Assembly (NCBI GenBank): GCA_902789175.1
Contig: CADANF010000003.1
Location: 1 to 64,000 of the forward strand
DNA length: 64,000 nucleotides
Direction of reading: 5' to 3'
DNA from: an uncultured Lachnospiraceae bacterium
Lineage (GTDB): Bacteria; Bacillota; Clostridia; Lachnospirales; Lachnospiraceae
In this document: in pieces, positions 17,845 through 27,905 of the stretch
Layout: the number at the start of each line of letters is the position of its first letter
Numbering within the stretch: position 1 is the first letter of the stretch
Notes under the pieces: generated by a model
Seen by the model: the letters and a program-made list of their open reading frames with translations, nothing else
Told to the model about the DNA's origin: nothing
Database searches by the model: none
Translations under genes and position numbers: made by a program

Positions 17845-18861
17845 TTATTCCTCTTCTTCTGCTTTAAGACCTTCAATGATCTTTCCACATACATCATTTT
17901 CAACGAATTTAGTACACTGTTTGATGGCAGAGATTACTTCCATTTCCTTTGAATTACCATGAATCTTAACAACAAGACCGTTAAGACCAAGAAGCGGAGC
18001 TCCACCCTTATCGCTGGCATTAAACTTCTTAAGGACCTTTTTTAATGAAGACTTAACCATAAGAGCACCAATCTTTGACTTGAAATTAGAAAGAAAAGCC
18101 CCCTTAATCTCACCTAAGATCATCTTAGCCATGCCTTCATACATCTTTAATATCACATTTCCCACAAAAGCTTCTGTAAGTATAACATCAGCCTTACCAG
18201 AAGGAATTTCTCTAGCTTCTATACTTCCGATAAAATTTATATGCTTATTTGCCTTAAGGATAGGATATGTCTCTTTAACAAGAGCATTTCCTTTTGCTTC
18301 TTCAGTACCGATATTAACTATAGCAACTGTTGGATTCTTGACGCCCATAATGTTTTCCATATAGATAGAACCCATCTCTGCAAACTGATTAAGTACATCC
18401 GGCTTTGCATCTACATTAGCTCCACAGTCTATAAGAAGAGAAGGTTTACCTGATGTAGGAAGTATCGGTGCAAGAGGTGTTCTCTTAACTCCCTTGGCTC
18501 TACCTACAATAAACTGTCCTCCTGCAAGGATAGCTCCTGAACTACCGGCAGAGATAAATGCATCTGCCTTACCTTCTTTTACAAGATTAAGTCCTACTAC
18601 AAGAGAAGAATCTTTCTTTTTTCTAACTGCTTCAACAGGATGTTCTTCTGGTGATATTTCCTCAGTTGCATTAACAACTTCAATCCTGTCCTTATCATAT
18701 TCATATTCAGAAAGGAGTTTATTTAACTCCTCTTTTTTTCCTGTAAGAAAAATGTGAACATTTGGATTTTCCTTTATCCCCTGTATGGCACCTTTAACGC
18801 ATACTTTAGCGCCATTATCCCCTCCAAATGTATCAATGACAATATTTATCTTTCTATCCAT
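17845..18861 (-). CDS. plsX: Phosphate acyltransferase PlsX
   Basis: A 338-residue enzyme that makes acyl-phosphate from acyl-ACP, the first step of the PlsX-PlsY-PlsC phospholipid route; PlsY is encoded at 34239-34937. The family opening reads IDTFGGDNGAKVCVKGA, a variant of the usual D-x-M-G-G-D-N. It is the first gene of a plsX-rnc-smc-ftsY unit with its own consensus promoter upstream. The RBS is GGAG, 11 bases before the ATG. Confidence 0.95.
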   Translation of the reverse strand: MDRKINIVIDTFGGDNGAKVCVKGAIQGIKENPNVHIFLTGKKEELNKLLSEYEYDKDRIEVVNATEEISPEEHPVEAVRKKKDSSLVVGLNLVKEGKADAFISAGSSGAILAGGQFIVGRAKGVKRTPLAPILPTSGKPSLLIDCGANVDAKPDVLNQFAEMGSIYMENIMGVKNPTVAIVNIGTEEAKGNALVKETYPILKANKHINFIGSIEAREIPSGKADVILTEAFVGNVILKMYEGMAKMILGEIKGAFLSNFKSKIGALMVKSSLKKVLKKFNASDKGGAPLLGLNGLVVKIHGNSKEMEVISAIKQCTKFVENDVCGKIIEGLKAEEEE

Positions 18862-18914
18862 AAAATATTAGTCTCCAATCACATATTTACCTTATTTATT
18901 AAAAACACAAATTA

Positions 18915-18943
18915 CATTGTATAATAATTAGCCATAAGTGTCA
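18915..18943 (-). promoter_or_regulatory. Sigma-A promoter for plsX operon
   Basis: TTGACA (18943-18938), 17 bases, TACAAT (18920-18915), on the minus strand. The -35 box begins inside the T-tract of the rpmF terminator, so termination and initiation are packed into about 60 bases. Confidence 0.8.
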
Positions 18944-18973
18944 AAAAAAGACTCTGTAAAAACAGAGTCTTTT
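18944..18973 (-). terminator. Intrinsic terminator of rpmF
   Basis: AAAAAGACTCTG and CAGAGTCTTTTT form a 12-bp stem with a six-base loop, followed by further T. It ends the rpmF transcript and separates it from plsX. Confidence 0.9.
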
Positions 18974-18991
18974 TAAATATATCAAACTAAA

Positions 18992-19180
18992 TTAGTTGGC
19001 CTTATTAGTAGATACGATTTCCTTCTTGTTATAATAACCACAGCTCTTGCAAACTCTATGAGGCATCATGAGAGCTCCGCAGCTAGGGCACTTAACGAGA
19101 GTTGCAGCTGACATTTTCCAGTTAGCTCTTCTCTTATCTCTTCTAGCCTTTGATATTTTTCCCTTAGGACAGATTGACAT
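18992..19180 (-). CDS. rpmF: 50S ribosomal protein L32
   Basis: A 62-residue basic protein of the large ribosomal subunit. It has the four cysteines of the zinc-binding form (CPSCG and CKSCG), so this copy is zinc-dependent. The opening ICPKGKISKARRDKRRANWK is typical. It has its own consensus promoter and terminator and is therefore monocistronic. The DUF177 (YceD) gene that often precedes rpmF is absent; ackA is upstream. Confidence 0.97.
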   Translation of the reverse strand: MSICPKGKISKARRDKRRANWKMSAATLVKCPSCGALMMPHRVCKSCGYYNKKEIVSTNKAN

Positions 19181-19217
19181 TCGAATTACACCTCCTTACC
19201 GAAATCACACTTGAACC

Positions 19218-19246
19218 ATTATACAAATGAAACCATAGTATGTCAA
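19218..19246 (-). promoter_or_regulatory. Consensus sigma-A promoter for rpmF
   Basis: TTGACA (19246-19241), 17 bases, TATAAT (19223-19218): a perfect consensus match on the minus strand, about 40 bases before the start codon. Confidence 0.88.
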
Positions 19247-19260
19247 GTCATTATGATAAA

Positions 19261-20454
19261 TTATTTTGTAAGTCTTACAGTTTCACGACAAATAGCAAGT
19301 TCTTCGTTAGTAGGAATAGCGTAAACCTTTACAGTTGAGTCATCTTTAGAGATCTTTATCACATCTCCGCCACCTTTATTTGCTTCATCATCAACTTTTA
19401 TACCGAGATATGTAAAATAGCTAAGGATCTCAGCCCTTACTGCTGTATCCCATTCTCCGATACCTGCTGTAAATGCGATAACATCAACACCATTAAGAGC
19501 TGTAATATAGGCTCCAACAGTCTTTGCAATGTGATAGCAGAATGCATGGAAAGCTAATGTACAGAGTGGATCACCTTCACGGTAACCAGCATCAATATCT
19601 CTCATATCACTTGATTTACCTGAAAGGCCAAGAAGTCCGGATTCTTTATTTAAAATATTAAGAACTTCATCTACTGATTTATTTTCTTTATTAGCAATAT
19701 ACTGAATAACAGCAGGATCAACACTACCACTTCTTGTTCCCATTATAAGACCTTCAAGTGGAGTAAGACCCATGGATGTATCTACAGATTTACCGCCTTT
19801 AACAGCACAGATACTTGCACCGCCACCAAGATGACAGACAATAACTTTAGATTCTTCTATAGGCTTACCGGAAAGCTCTGCTGCAATTTTAGATACATAG
19901 CTGTGACTTGTACCATGGAAACCATATTTTCTAAGCTTATAATTCTCATAATAAGAATAAGGGATTCCATAAATAAAAGCTTTTTCAGGCATTGTCTGAT
20001 GGAAAGCTGTATCAAATACTACTACATTAGGAACTCCTGGCATAAGATTCATACAAGCTTTAATTCCAAGTATATTTGCCGGATTATGAAGAGGAGCCAG
20101 ATCAGAACATTCTTCTATCTTCTTAAGAACATCTTCAGTAACAACTACTGATGAAGAAAAATACTCTCCGCCATGAACAACTCTATGGCCAACAGCACCA
20201 ATCTCATCGAGAGATTTAATAGCTCCATGATCTTTATCTGTTAATTCACGGATTACAATCTTTAAAGCAGCACTATGATCTGGCATAGCTTCCTTTATTA
20301 AGATTTTTTCACCTGTACGTGGATCGTCAAATTTGATCTGTCCATCTAATTTTATCCTTTCGCAAAGACCTTTTGCGATAACACTCTCATTTTCTGAATC
20401 AATCACCTGATACTTAAGAGTACTTGAACCACTGTTAATAACTAAAATTTTCAT
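19261..20454 (-). CDS. ackA: Acetate kinase
   Basis: A 397-residue ASKHA kinase that converts acetyl phosphate and ADP to acetate and ATP, the energy-yielding end of acetate fermentation. Motifs are VINSGSSTLKYQ at the start, GFHGTSH, HLGGGASI and TGIGEWD late. The phosphotransacetylase gene that usually accompanies it is not next to it. A hairpin that overlaps the stop of the upstream cyclase gene separates the two. The RBS is AGGAG, eight bases before the ATG. Confidence 0.97.
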   Translation of the reverse strand: MKILVINSGSSTLKYQVIDSENESVIAKGLCERIKLDGQIKFDDPRTGEKILIKEAMPDHSAALKIVIRELTDKDHGAIKSLDEIGAVGHRVVHGGEYFSSSVVVTEDVLKKIEECSDLAPLHNPANILGIKACMNLMPGVPNVVVFDTAFHQTMPEKAFIYGIPYSYYENYKLRKYGFHGTSHSYVSKIAAELSGKPIEESKVIVCHLGGGASICAVKGGKSVDTSMGLTPLEGLIMGTRSGSVDPAVIQYIANKENKSVDEVLNILNKESGLLGLSGKSSDMRDIDAGYREGDPLCTLAFHAFCYHIAKTVGAYITALNGVDVIAFTAGIGEWDTAVRAEILSYFTYLGIKVDDEANKGGGDVIKISKDDSTVKVYAIPTNEELAICRETVRLTK

Positions 20455-20478
20455 ATTTATTCTCCTGTAAATATATTA

Positions 20479-20505
20479 AACACCCTATGCAAGGCATAGA
20501 GTGTT
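20479..20505 (-). terminator. Hairpin between cyclase gene and ackA
   Basis: On the minus strand AACACTCTATGC pairs with GCATAGGGTGTT (one U-G pair) around a three-base loop, then TAATATATTT. The pairing is better on this strand than on the other. It begins at the stop codon of the cyclase gene and probably ends or attenuates its transcript. Confidence 0.6.
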
Positions 20506-22222
20506 ATAAATCCTGAATATTATTATAGCTTTCTTCTTCTTTTCCATCAATAACAATATGTCCTCTGCCATGTTCTTTACTGTAATACATGGCACGATCC
20601 GCCCTATCAAGAACTTCATCAATATTAGTTGTGGTATCAGGATAAGAAGCAACACCCACACTGGTATTGATATCAATAGATAGATTATCATACTTTACTT
20701 TGGTTGTTCTTATTTCCTTATGCATTTCTTTTAAAATCTCGATAGATTCATCAAGGCCTTTACCAGTAAGTATCATAAGGAATTCTTCACCACCATATCT
20801 TACCGCTATTCCACCATTTTTTTCAGCATATTTATTATCCATTCCGGCAACCATCTTGATAACTTCGTCACCTGCAAGATGGCCATAAGTGTCATTGATG
20901 GATTTGAACTTATCAATATCCATTAAAGCAACTGTAAGCCTTAGTTTTTCATCGAGCACGTTCTTTACTATCTTCTTATAGGATTCATTAAAATAAGCTC
21001 TGTTATAAATAGATGTAAGACCATCTTTTCTTGCCATATCTTCCATCTGTAAATAAAGTCTTACAGATCTTAGAGCTGTTGTGAAATCCATAAGTGAAGA
21101 TTCATAAAAGGAATATCCTGATTCAAAGAAATCATACTTATTTGAAGCTACTACCATTACTCCGTAGTAATGATCATTTTCATAAGCAGGAAAAGCTATC
21201 GCATTGCATATATTAGTACCTTTAATGAATTTTTCTTTATAATCCATATTATTTATCAATACAATAGGATTTGGAGACTTTCTATCTCTTACGATATTAT
21301 AAAGTTTTTCAAAATCGGCTCTTAAAGCTACCTGATTCTCTTCATTCTGACCAATGATATCCATAAATGGTTCTTTATTATAAAAGACATCTTTATTAAT
21401 AAACATACCGCACATACCGGCATTTTTTACATCCAGGATATTTTCCATCATCTTTCTTACGTTTTTTCTAACATCAAAAGAAGATGAAAATTCTTTCATG
21501 ACTTCAATAAGAGATCTGACCTCTTTATTCATATTTTCAAGATTAGAATTAGCCTTCATAAGATTAATCTTTTGAAGATTGATCTCATCATTAACGGACT
21601 TAACTCTATCCTGAAATACTATAAGTTTTTTTCTGTCTTCATCGAGGCTCATCTTGTCAAAATAATACTCGTTCGCTTTTTTATCTAATTCACCGATAGA
21701 CTCTGAGAAAAGATGAAGCACATATAGAATTGTAACTGAAGCAATAACTGAAAGAGCAAATCCTCCGAAAGCCCTAGTGGCATCTGAAAAGTCAAGGAAT
21801 GAGCCAATTGCACCTGCAGATAATAAAATAATATATATGACCCTTCTTACCATGATATTATAATCATCATATATATTATTAAATATCGTATCTTCAAAGA
21901 TCAAAACTAAAGAAAATACCAGGAATGGAATATATGCCATTACAGTTACATTAGGATAATACATGCATGCAGAGAAAAGCAAAATCTGTATAGCACATTT
22001 AATACTTACGGATTTCCTTTTTACTTTTTTTCTATTAGTATGATAAATCTTGTCAATCATCCAGCTTCCCAATATGACACCCACACTAAGATATGTAAAA
22101 ACATTACTTAGACCCATGCCTGCCAGATTTAGATATACAATATATATTATCTGAAAAATATATATAAAGCGGTGATAAAACAAAGATTTTTTTATCATTT
22201 CTTCAATGAATTTCTCTGACAT
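20504..22222 (-). CDS. Membrane diguanylate cyclase (GGDEF domain)
   Basis: A 572-residue protein. The first 180 residues hold about six membrane helices, followed by a coiled coil (about 190-240), a GAF-like region (about 240-390) and a C-terminal GGDEF domain with active-site RYGGEEF, which should make cyclic di-GMP. The residues where the inhibitory RxxD I-site would sit read KNGG, so product feedback is probably missing. The start is set to the ATG at 22222, with GGGGG eight bases upstream, since an earlier ATG is too close. It has its own promoter and a hairpin at its stop. The ligand sensed is unknown. Confidence 0.9.
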   Translation of the reverse strand: MSEKFIEEMIKKSLFYHRFIYIFQIIYIVYLNLAGMGLSNVFTYLSVGVILGSWMIDKIYHTNRKKVKRKSVSIKCAIQILLFSACMYYPNVTVMAYIPFLVFSLVLIFEDTIFNNIYDDYNIMVRRVIYIILLSAGAIGSFLDFSDATRAFGGFALSVIASVTILYVLHLFSESIGELDKKANEYYFDKMSLDEDRKKLIVFQDRVKSVNDEINLQKINLMKANSNLENMNKEVRSLIEVMKEFSSSFDVRKNVRKMMENILDVKNAGMCGMFINKDVFYNKEPFMDIIGQNEENQVALRADFEKLYNIVRDRKSPNPIVLINNMDYKEKFIKGTNICNAIAFPAYENDHYYGVMVVASNKYDFFESGYSFYESSLMDFTTALRSVRLYLQMEDMARKDGLTSIYNRAYFNESYKKIVKNVLDEKLRLTVALMDIDKFKSINDTYGHLAGDEVIKMVAGMDNKYAEKNGGIAVRYGGEEFLMILTGKGLDESIEILKEMHKEIRTTKVKYDNLSIDINTSVGVASYPDTTTNIDEVLDRADRAMYYSKEHGRGHIVIDGKEEESYNNIQDL

Positions 22223-22264
22223 TATCATTACCCCCTAGTAATAACGCATAACAATACATACTTT

Positions 22265-22293
22265 ATATTAACATAAAACCTATATTCCATCAA
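22265..22293 (-). promoter_or_regulatory. Probable promoter for diguanylate cyclase gene
   Basis: TTGATG (22293-22288), 17 bases, TAATAT (22270-22265), on the minus strand. The -35 box overlaps the coaE stop codon. Confidence 0.5.
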
Positions 22294-22880
22294 CTTTTTT
22301 GTAGCAAATCACCTATTTTCTCAGACAATTCTATGAAATTTTCATCATTTTCTATAACATGATCTGCGTTTTTATAAAAATATGAAGAAGAAGGTTGTTT
22401 ATTTATGATAGTTTCGCATTTTTCTCTGGTATATCCTCTAGATTCTATAAGCCTTTCAATCCTTACTTTTTTAGGAACATGTATAAACCATATCTCGTCA
22501 CAGATTTTTTTATATCCATCCTGTATCAAAAGAGCCGCTTCTATAACAAAAACTTTGGTTCCATTTTGCTTTTCTTTTTTAATAAGCGAAAGGATATATT
22601 CTTTAACTGATGGATGTACAAGATCATTTAGTGCCGCAAGTTTTTCTTTATCCAAAAAGACAATACCAGCTATTTTTTTATGATCTAGTTCCTGATCAGC
22701 ATCTAATATGTCTTTTCCAAGTAATGAAATATATGACTCATATAAAGGCATTCCTTTTTTAATAAGGTCATGAACTAATTTGTCGGCCTCATATACCTTA
22801 GCGTTATATTCATTTTTAAGTATGTTGAGTACTGCACTCTTTCCCGAGCCAATACCTCCTGTAATACCTATAATCCTCAT
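22290..22880 (-). CDS. coaE: Dephospho-CoA kinase
   Basis: A 196-residue P-loop kinase that phosphorylates dephospho-CoA in the last step of coenzyme A synthesis. The P-loop is GITGGIGSGKSAVLN. The lid-like region RLIESRGYTREKCE is also visible. It starts nine bases after polA; the polA-coaE order is common in Firmicutes. Confidence 0.96.
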   Translation of the reverse strand: MRIIGITGGIGSGKSAVLNILKNEYNAKVYEADKLVHDLIKKGMPLYESYISLLGKDILDADQELDHKKIAGIVFLDKEKLAALNDLVHPSVKEYILSLIKKEKQNGTKVFVIEAALLIQDGYKKICDEIWFIHVPKKVRIERLIESRGYTREKCETIINKQPSSSYFYKNADHVIENDENFIELSEKIGDLLQKS

Positions 22881-22889
22881 ATTTTCATC

Positions 22890-25505
22890 CTATTTTACAT
22901 CATAAAGGTCATTTCCGGCATGAACATCCACATAAAGAGGAACAGCCATATTTACTGCATTTTCCATCTCATTTGTAAGGATCTCTCTTACAACATCTAA
23001 TTCTTCTTTAGCAGTTTCAATAAGAAGTTCATCGTGGATCTGCAGGATAAGTCTCGATCTAAGATTATTCTCCTTAAGTTTCTTTCTTACATTTATCATT
23101 GCAATCTTGATTATATCTGCAGCTGTACCCTGTATAGGAGAATTCATTGCAACTCTTTCCCCAAAACTTCTCTGCATAAAATTAGAGCTTTTAAGTTCAG
23201 GGATAGGTCTTAAACGATTAAAATAAGTACGTACAACTCCGGTTTCTTTAGCCTGTTTTACAGTTTCATCAAGGAAACTCTTAACGCCTTTATAATTTTC
23301 AAAGTATTTATCTATATACTCCTGTGCTTCTTTTCTGCTTATATCAAGATCCTGTCCCAAGCCAAAACTGCTTATTCCATAAATGATACCAAAATTTACA
23401 GCCTTAGCTTTTCTTCTTAGATCAGCAGTAACTTCATCAAGACTTACATTAAATACATGAGATGCAGTTATTGCATGTATATCCTTAGCTTCAGAAAATG
23501 CCTGTATGAGATTTTCATCTTTAGAGATAGCAGCCATTACTCGAAGCTCAATCTGTGAATAGTCCGCATCAAGAAATACATATCCATCTTCAGGAATGAA
23601 TACTTTTCTTATCTCTCTTCCAAGTTCAGATCTCATGGGAATATTCTGCAGATTTGGTTCTGTAGAACTGATACGTCCCGTAGCTGTCACTGTCTGATGG
23701 AATGTGGAATGTATCCTTTCATCCGCTCTTATTTCTGACATAAGGCCGTCACAATAAGTAGACTTAAGTTTAGTAAGCTGTCTATATAAAAGTATCGCAG
23801 GGATAATAGGATGTTCTCCCCTTAATTTTTCGAGGACTTCCACATTTGTAGAATATCCGCTCTTTGTTTTCTTACCAGCCTTAAGGCCTAACTTTTCAAA
23901 AAGGATACCCCCCAACTGTTTAGGAGAATTGATATTAAACTCTTCACCAGCAAGCTCTGTGATCTCTGTTGTTAATTCATCTATTCGTTTTGATAATTTT
24001 TCGGAATAATCTTTTAATGAATTGCGGGATACACGTATTCCATACTGTTCCATATCATTTAAAACAAATGATGTCTTATATTCTATATCATTATAAAGAT
24101 CTTCCATACCTTCTTCTTTTAATTTATTCATCAAAGGAACTTTCGCCATTTCAGCTGTATAAGCCTGATAAGCCATATAGTCCTTAAAATTCTCTTCCTG
24201 AAAAGAAAAAATACTTATCTCTGTTTTATCGAGTAATGTTTTTTTATCTTTAAGCATAAGAGAAAGATAAAATTCAGCGATATAAGAATATTCATAATTT
24301 CCCTTAACAGGATCAAGAAGATATGCTGCAATAGCACAATCGAAAACATTATCTTCTTCTTTTATACCAAGAGCATTTATATAATATTTGAATCCAATCA
24401 TGGAAACAGAAATATTATTATCTATAAGAGACCTGTAAAGTGCTTTTGTCTCTGTTTCTCCTATATTTTCAGCAATATAGATCTCTCCATTTATTGAAAC
24501 TGCGGCTCCAAGGATTCCTTCATTAGATGAAACCGGGAAGAAACCGCAAGTCTTATTCTTTTTAGCCTGGGCAAGAATATCTTTTGATGTGGCATTTGTG
24601 ATCTTTGCTTCAAAGGTTTTTATCTCACATTTAGAATCAAATCTCTTTAAGATAGATCTAAGTTCTAATTCAGTGAATAATTTAAATGCCTCTTCACCCT
24701 GCATCTCTTCTAAGCTAATAGAAGTATCTTTAATATCAAATCCAAGATCACAATCCAGTTTTATCCTTGCAAGATCTCTGGAAAATAAAGCAATTTCTCT
24801 ATTTTCATATAATTTAAGTCCGGTTTTTACAGGCTTTATCTCTTCATAATGCAAAATAGCATTTTCAATAGAATGATATTCTTTAATTATCTTTTCTGCA
24901 GTCTTTGGTCCAAATCCCTGAATACCAGGAATATTATCAGACGAATCTCCCATAAGACCCTTAAGATCGATGAACTCATAAGGAGTAACCCCATAGGCCT
25001 CTATTACATCAGTGTCATGATAATTTTCAATTATAGTCTGGCCGCCTTTTGTCTTAGGGATCCTTATAAGTACTTTATCTGTAGCAAGCTGAAGAAGGTC
25101 TCTATCTCCTGAAAGTACTGTTACATCAAAACCTTCTTTAATACCAAGTCGTGAAGCTGTACCAATAAGATCATCAGCTTCAAAGCCTGCCATTTCCATT
25201 ATCTTTATATTCATGGCACGAAGAATATCCTTGATGATAGGGAACTGCTCTCTTAATTCATCAGCCATAGGACTTCGTGTTCCTTTATATTCAGGATACA
25301 TTTTATGTCTGAAGGTAGGTTCATGCAGGTCAAATGCAACAATAATATGATCCGGTTTTTCTTCATCATAGATCTTAAAGAATATATTTAAAAATCCAAG
25401 TAAAGCATTGGTATGGATACCCTTTGAATTTGTAAGAGTTGAAGGTAGTCCATAGAACGCCCTGTTCATTATGCTGTTTCCATCAATCAGAAGTAATTTT
25501 GCCAT
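22890..25505 (-). CDS. polA: DNA polymerase I
   Basis: An 871-residue repair and Okazaki-fragment polymerase. The N-terminal 5' nuclease domain (about 1-290) has LLIDGNSIMNRAFYG and SGDRDLLQLA. The middle 3'-5' exonuclease-like domain (about 310-480) lacks the Asp-x-Glu motif, so proofreading is probably absent, as in Bacillus and Thermus enzymes. The polymerase domain has DADYSQIELRVMA near residue 645 and QIHDELLIE near 825. Its start overlaps the end of the anti-sigma-like gene by 23 bases. Confidence 0.97.
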   Translation of the reverse strand: MAKLLLIDGNSIMNRAFYGLPSTLTNSKGIHTNALLGFLNIFFKIYDEEKPDHIIVAFDLHEPTFRHKMYPEYKGTRSPMADELREQFPIIKDILRAMNIKIMEMAGFEADDLIGTASRLGIKEGFDVTVLSGDRDLLQLATDKVLIRIPKTKGGQTIIENYHDTDVIEAYGVTPYEFIDLKGLMGDSSDNIPGIQGFGPKTAEKIIKEYHSIENAILHYEEIKPVKTGLKLYENREIALFSRDLARIKLDCDLGFDIKDTSISLEEMQGEEAFKLFTELELRSILKRFDSKCEIKTFEAKITNATSKDILAQAKKNKTCGFFPVSSNEGILGAAVSINGEIYIAENIGETETKALYRSLIDNNISVSMIGFKYYINALGIKEEDNVFDCAIAAYLLDPVKGNYEYSYIAEFYLSLMLKDKKTLLDKTEISIFSFQEENFKDYMAYQAYTAEMAKVPLMNKLKEEGMEDLYNDIEYKTSFVLNDMEQYGIRVSRNSLKDYSEKLSKRIDELTTEITELAGEEFNINSPKQLGGILFEKLGLKAGKKTKSGYSTNVEVLEKLRGEHPIIPAILLYRQLTKLKSTYCDGLMSEIRADERIHSTFHQTVTATGRISSTEPNLQNIPMRSELGREIRKVFIPEDGYVFLDADYSQIELRVMAAISKDENLIQAFSEAKDIHAITASHVFNVSLDEVTADLRRKAKAVNFGIIYGISSFGLGQDLDISRKEAQEYIDKYFENYKGVKSFLDETVKQAKETGVVRTYFNRLRPIPELKSSNFMQRSFGERVAMNSPIQGTAADIIKIAMINVRKKLKENNLRSRLILQIHDELLIETAKEELDVVREILTNEMENAVNMAVPLYVDVHAGNDLYDVK

Positions 25506-26088
25506 TTATTATATCTCCACCAACATTTAAAATTTCAGAATTTACAGTAAGGATTTCATTATATCCTCTTATCTTATTATATATATTTTGCGTTTCCATC
25601 TCTTTATAAGAGATAACCTCGACATGATCTAACAGGAAGAACTTTTCTTTACTTGTGCTAAGAATCTTATTATTCATAAGCAGACCATCATATAATTTAG
25701 TCGCAAAATAATCTTCTCCCTGAGCTTCTAATTTGGTATCCTGTTCAAATTTATAAACCCTGCTAATGCATTGAGCATAAAATAAGCCCATAAACACAAT
25801 GATAAGAAAAAGAATGAAAGAATAAGCAGAAAATCGGATGTTTTTCCTTCCTTTTGCTTTGGATAGAAGTTTTGTCAGATCCTGATCAAGACTTTTCTTA
25901 AAATCCGTAGATATTTTCTTATTATCACTAAGCTGTCTCATGCCTACGATAAGAGTATAGTAAGTCTCAAGTTCATCATAACACTTAGGACAATTTCTCA
26001 TATGAAGGACAAAATCCACTTGTTTTTCTTCAGGAATCTTTCCCTCAATAAAAGGCATTATATAAGATTGTGCTTCAAGATGATCCAT
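25483..26088 (-). CDS. Zinc-finger anti-sigma-like membrane protein
   Basis: A 201-residue protein with an N-terminal HMRNCPKC (His-x3-Cys-x2-Cys) typical of zf-HC2 anti-sigma domains, one transmembrane helix at about residues 86-106 and an external C-terminal part of about 95 residues. Such proteins hold an ECF sigma factor at the membrane. No sigma factor gene is adjacent: ilvC and its terminator are upstream, and polA overlaps its 3' end. The partner, if any, is elsewhere or the protein has another role. An extended -10 element lies 40 bases upstream. Confidence 0.7.
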   Translation of the reverse strand: MDHLEAQSYIMPFIEGKIPEEKQVDFVLHMRNCPKCYDELETYYTLIVGMRQLSDNKKISTDFKKSLDQDLTKLLSKAKGRKNIRFSAYSFILFLIIVFMGLFYAQCISRVYKFEQDTKLEAQGEDYFATKLYDGLLMNNKILSTSKEKFFLLDHVEVISYKEMETQNIYNKIRGYNEILTVNSEILNVGGDIINGKITSD

Positions 26089-26128
26089 AAACCTTTTGTC
26101 CCTTTAAATCTAAAAAAATTACTGATTT

Positions 26129-26137
26129 AGTATATCA
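26129..26137 (-). promoter_or_regulatory. Extended -10 promoter candidate
   Basis: TGA followed by TATACT on the minus strand, with no good -35 box, between the ilvC terminator and the anti-sigma-like gene. It would drive that gene, polA and coaE. Confidence 0.45.
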
Positions 26138-26184
26138 CAAATCATAATAAATATATAGGTTCTAATTATCCATGAAATAAAAAA

Positions 26185-26208
26185 GAGAGCTGCTAAAAGC
26201 AACTCTCT
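26185..26208 (-). terminator. Intrinsic terminator of ilvNC
   Basis: GAGAGTTGC and GCAGCTCTC pair across a five-base loop, followed by six T on the minus strand, just after ilvC. Confidence 0.9.
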
Positions 26209-26229
26209 ATATTCTTAATATATCATATA

Positions 26230-27285
<1,056 letters not shown>

Positions 27286-27311
27286 TCAGTTGCCTGAACG
27301 ATATATTTGAA

Positions 27312-27788
27312 TTAACCTCTTGCAAGACCTGTAAGACCAGTTCTAACAAGTTCTTTAATATCGAAACCACTAAGAAGATTAATGAAAGCTTCGACCTTAT
27401 TAAGATTACCAGTGATCTCGATCATAAGAGAATCCACTGAAACATCAACTATATTTGCTCTGAATACATTTGCCATTGAAATTATCTCCTGACGCTGTTT
27501 CATATCGCACTGAACTTTGATAAGTACAAGTTCACGACATACAGATTCGCCATCTTTAAGCTCAACAACTTCAACTACATCTTCAAGTTTCATAAGCTGA
27601 TTTTTAATCTGAGTGAGGATCCTGTCATCGCCACTGACGGCAACAGTCATACGAGAATATTTAGGATTCTCTGTCACACCAACTGTTAAACTATCAATAT
27701 TGTATCCTCTGCGACTGAACATACCTGATACACGTGAAAGAACACCGTAGGTATTATCAACAAGAAGTGAAAGAACTTTTGTCTTCAT
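27312..27788 (-). CDS. ilvN: Acetolactate synthase small regulatory subunit
   Basis: A 158-residue protein with an N-terminal ACT domain (SLLVDNTYGVLSRVSGMFSRR) that binds valine for feedback control of acetolactate synthase, and a C-terminal domain ending in IKELVRTGLTGLARG. Its catalytic partner gene is not adjacent. A TTGACA-16-TACAAT promoter lies 33 bases upstream; ilvC follows. Confidence 0.95.
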   Translation of the reverse strand: MKTKVLSLLVDNTYGVLSRVSGMFSRRGYNIDSLTVGVTENPKYSRMTVAVSGDDRILTQIKNQLMKLEDVVEVVELKDGESVCRELVLIKVQCDMKQRQEIISMANVFRANIVDVSVDSLMIEITGNLNKVEAFINLLSGFDIKELVRTGLTGLARG

Positions 27789-27820
27789 ATTTGCAATCCA
27801 CCTTTCAATTCATAAAAAAC

Positions 27821-27848
27821 ATTGTAACACAAGATTTATTATTGTCAA
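27821..27848 (-). promoter_or_regulatory. Sigma-A promoter for ilvN-ilvC
   Basis: TTGACA (27848-27843), 16 bases, TACAAT (27826-27821), on the minus strand. I saw no T-box or leader peptide in the short 5' leader. Confidence 0.75.
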
Positions 27849-27905
27849 CAAAAATTAGTTCATAAATGCATTTTCACCGTAATATTTTTTCTTAAGGTTA
27901 AAAAT

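Noticed and set aside
24060..24600. Loss of proofreading in DNA polymerase I as a mutation
   Set aside because: The missing 3'-5' exonuclease motif is usual for polymerase I of many Firmicutes, so it is not unusual.
27789..27905. T-box or leader-peptide attenuator before ilvN-ilvC
   Set aside because: The leader is short, with no specifier-loop or run of branched-chain codons and no terminator hairpin.
27849..27905. Terminator after metH
   Set aside because: Only a six-base CTTAAG palindrome and A/T runs are present; there is no convincing stem-loop.
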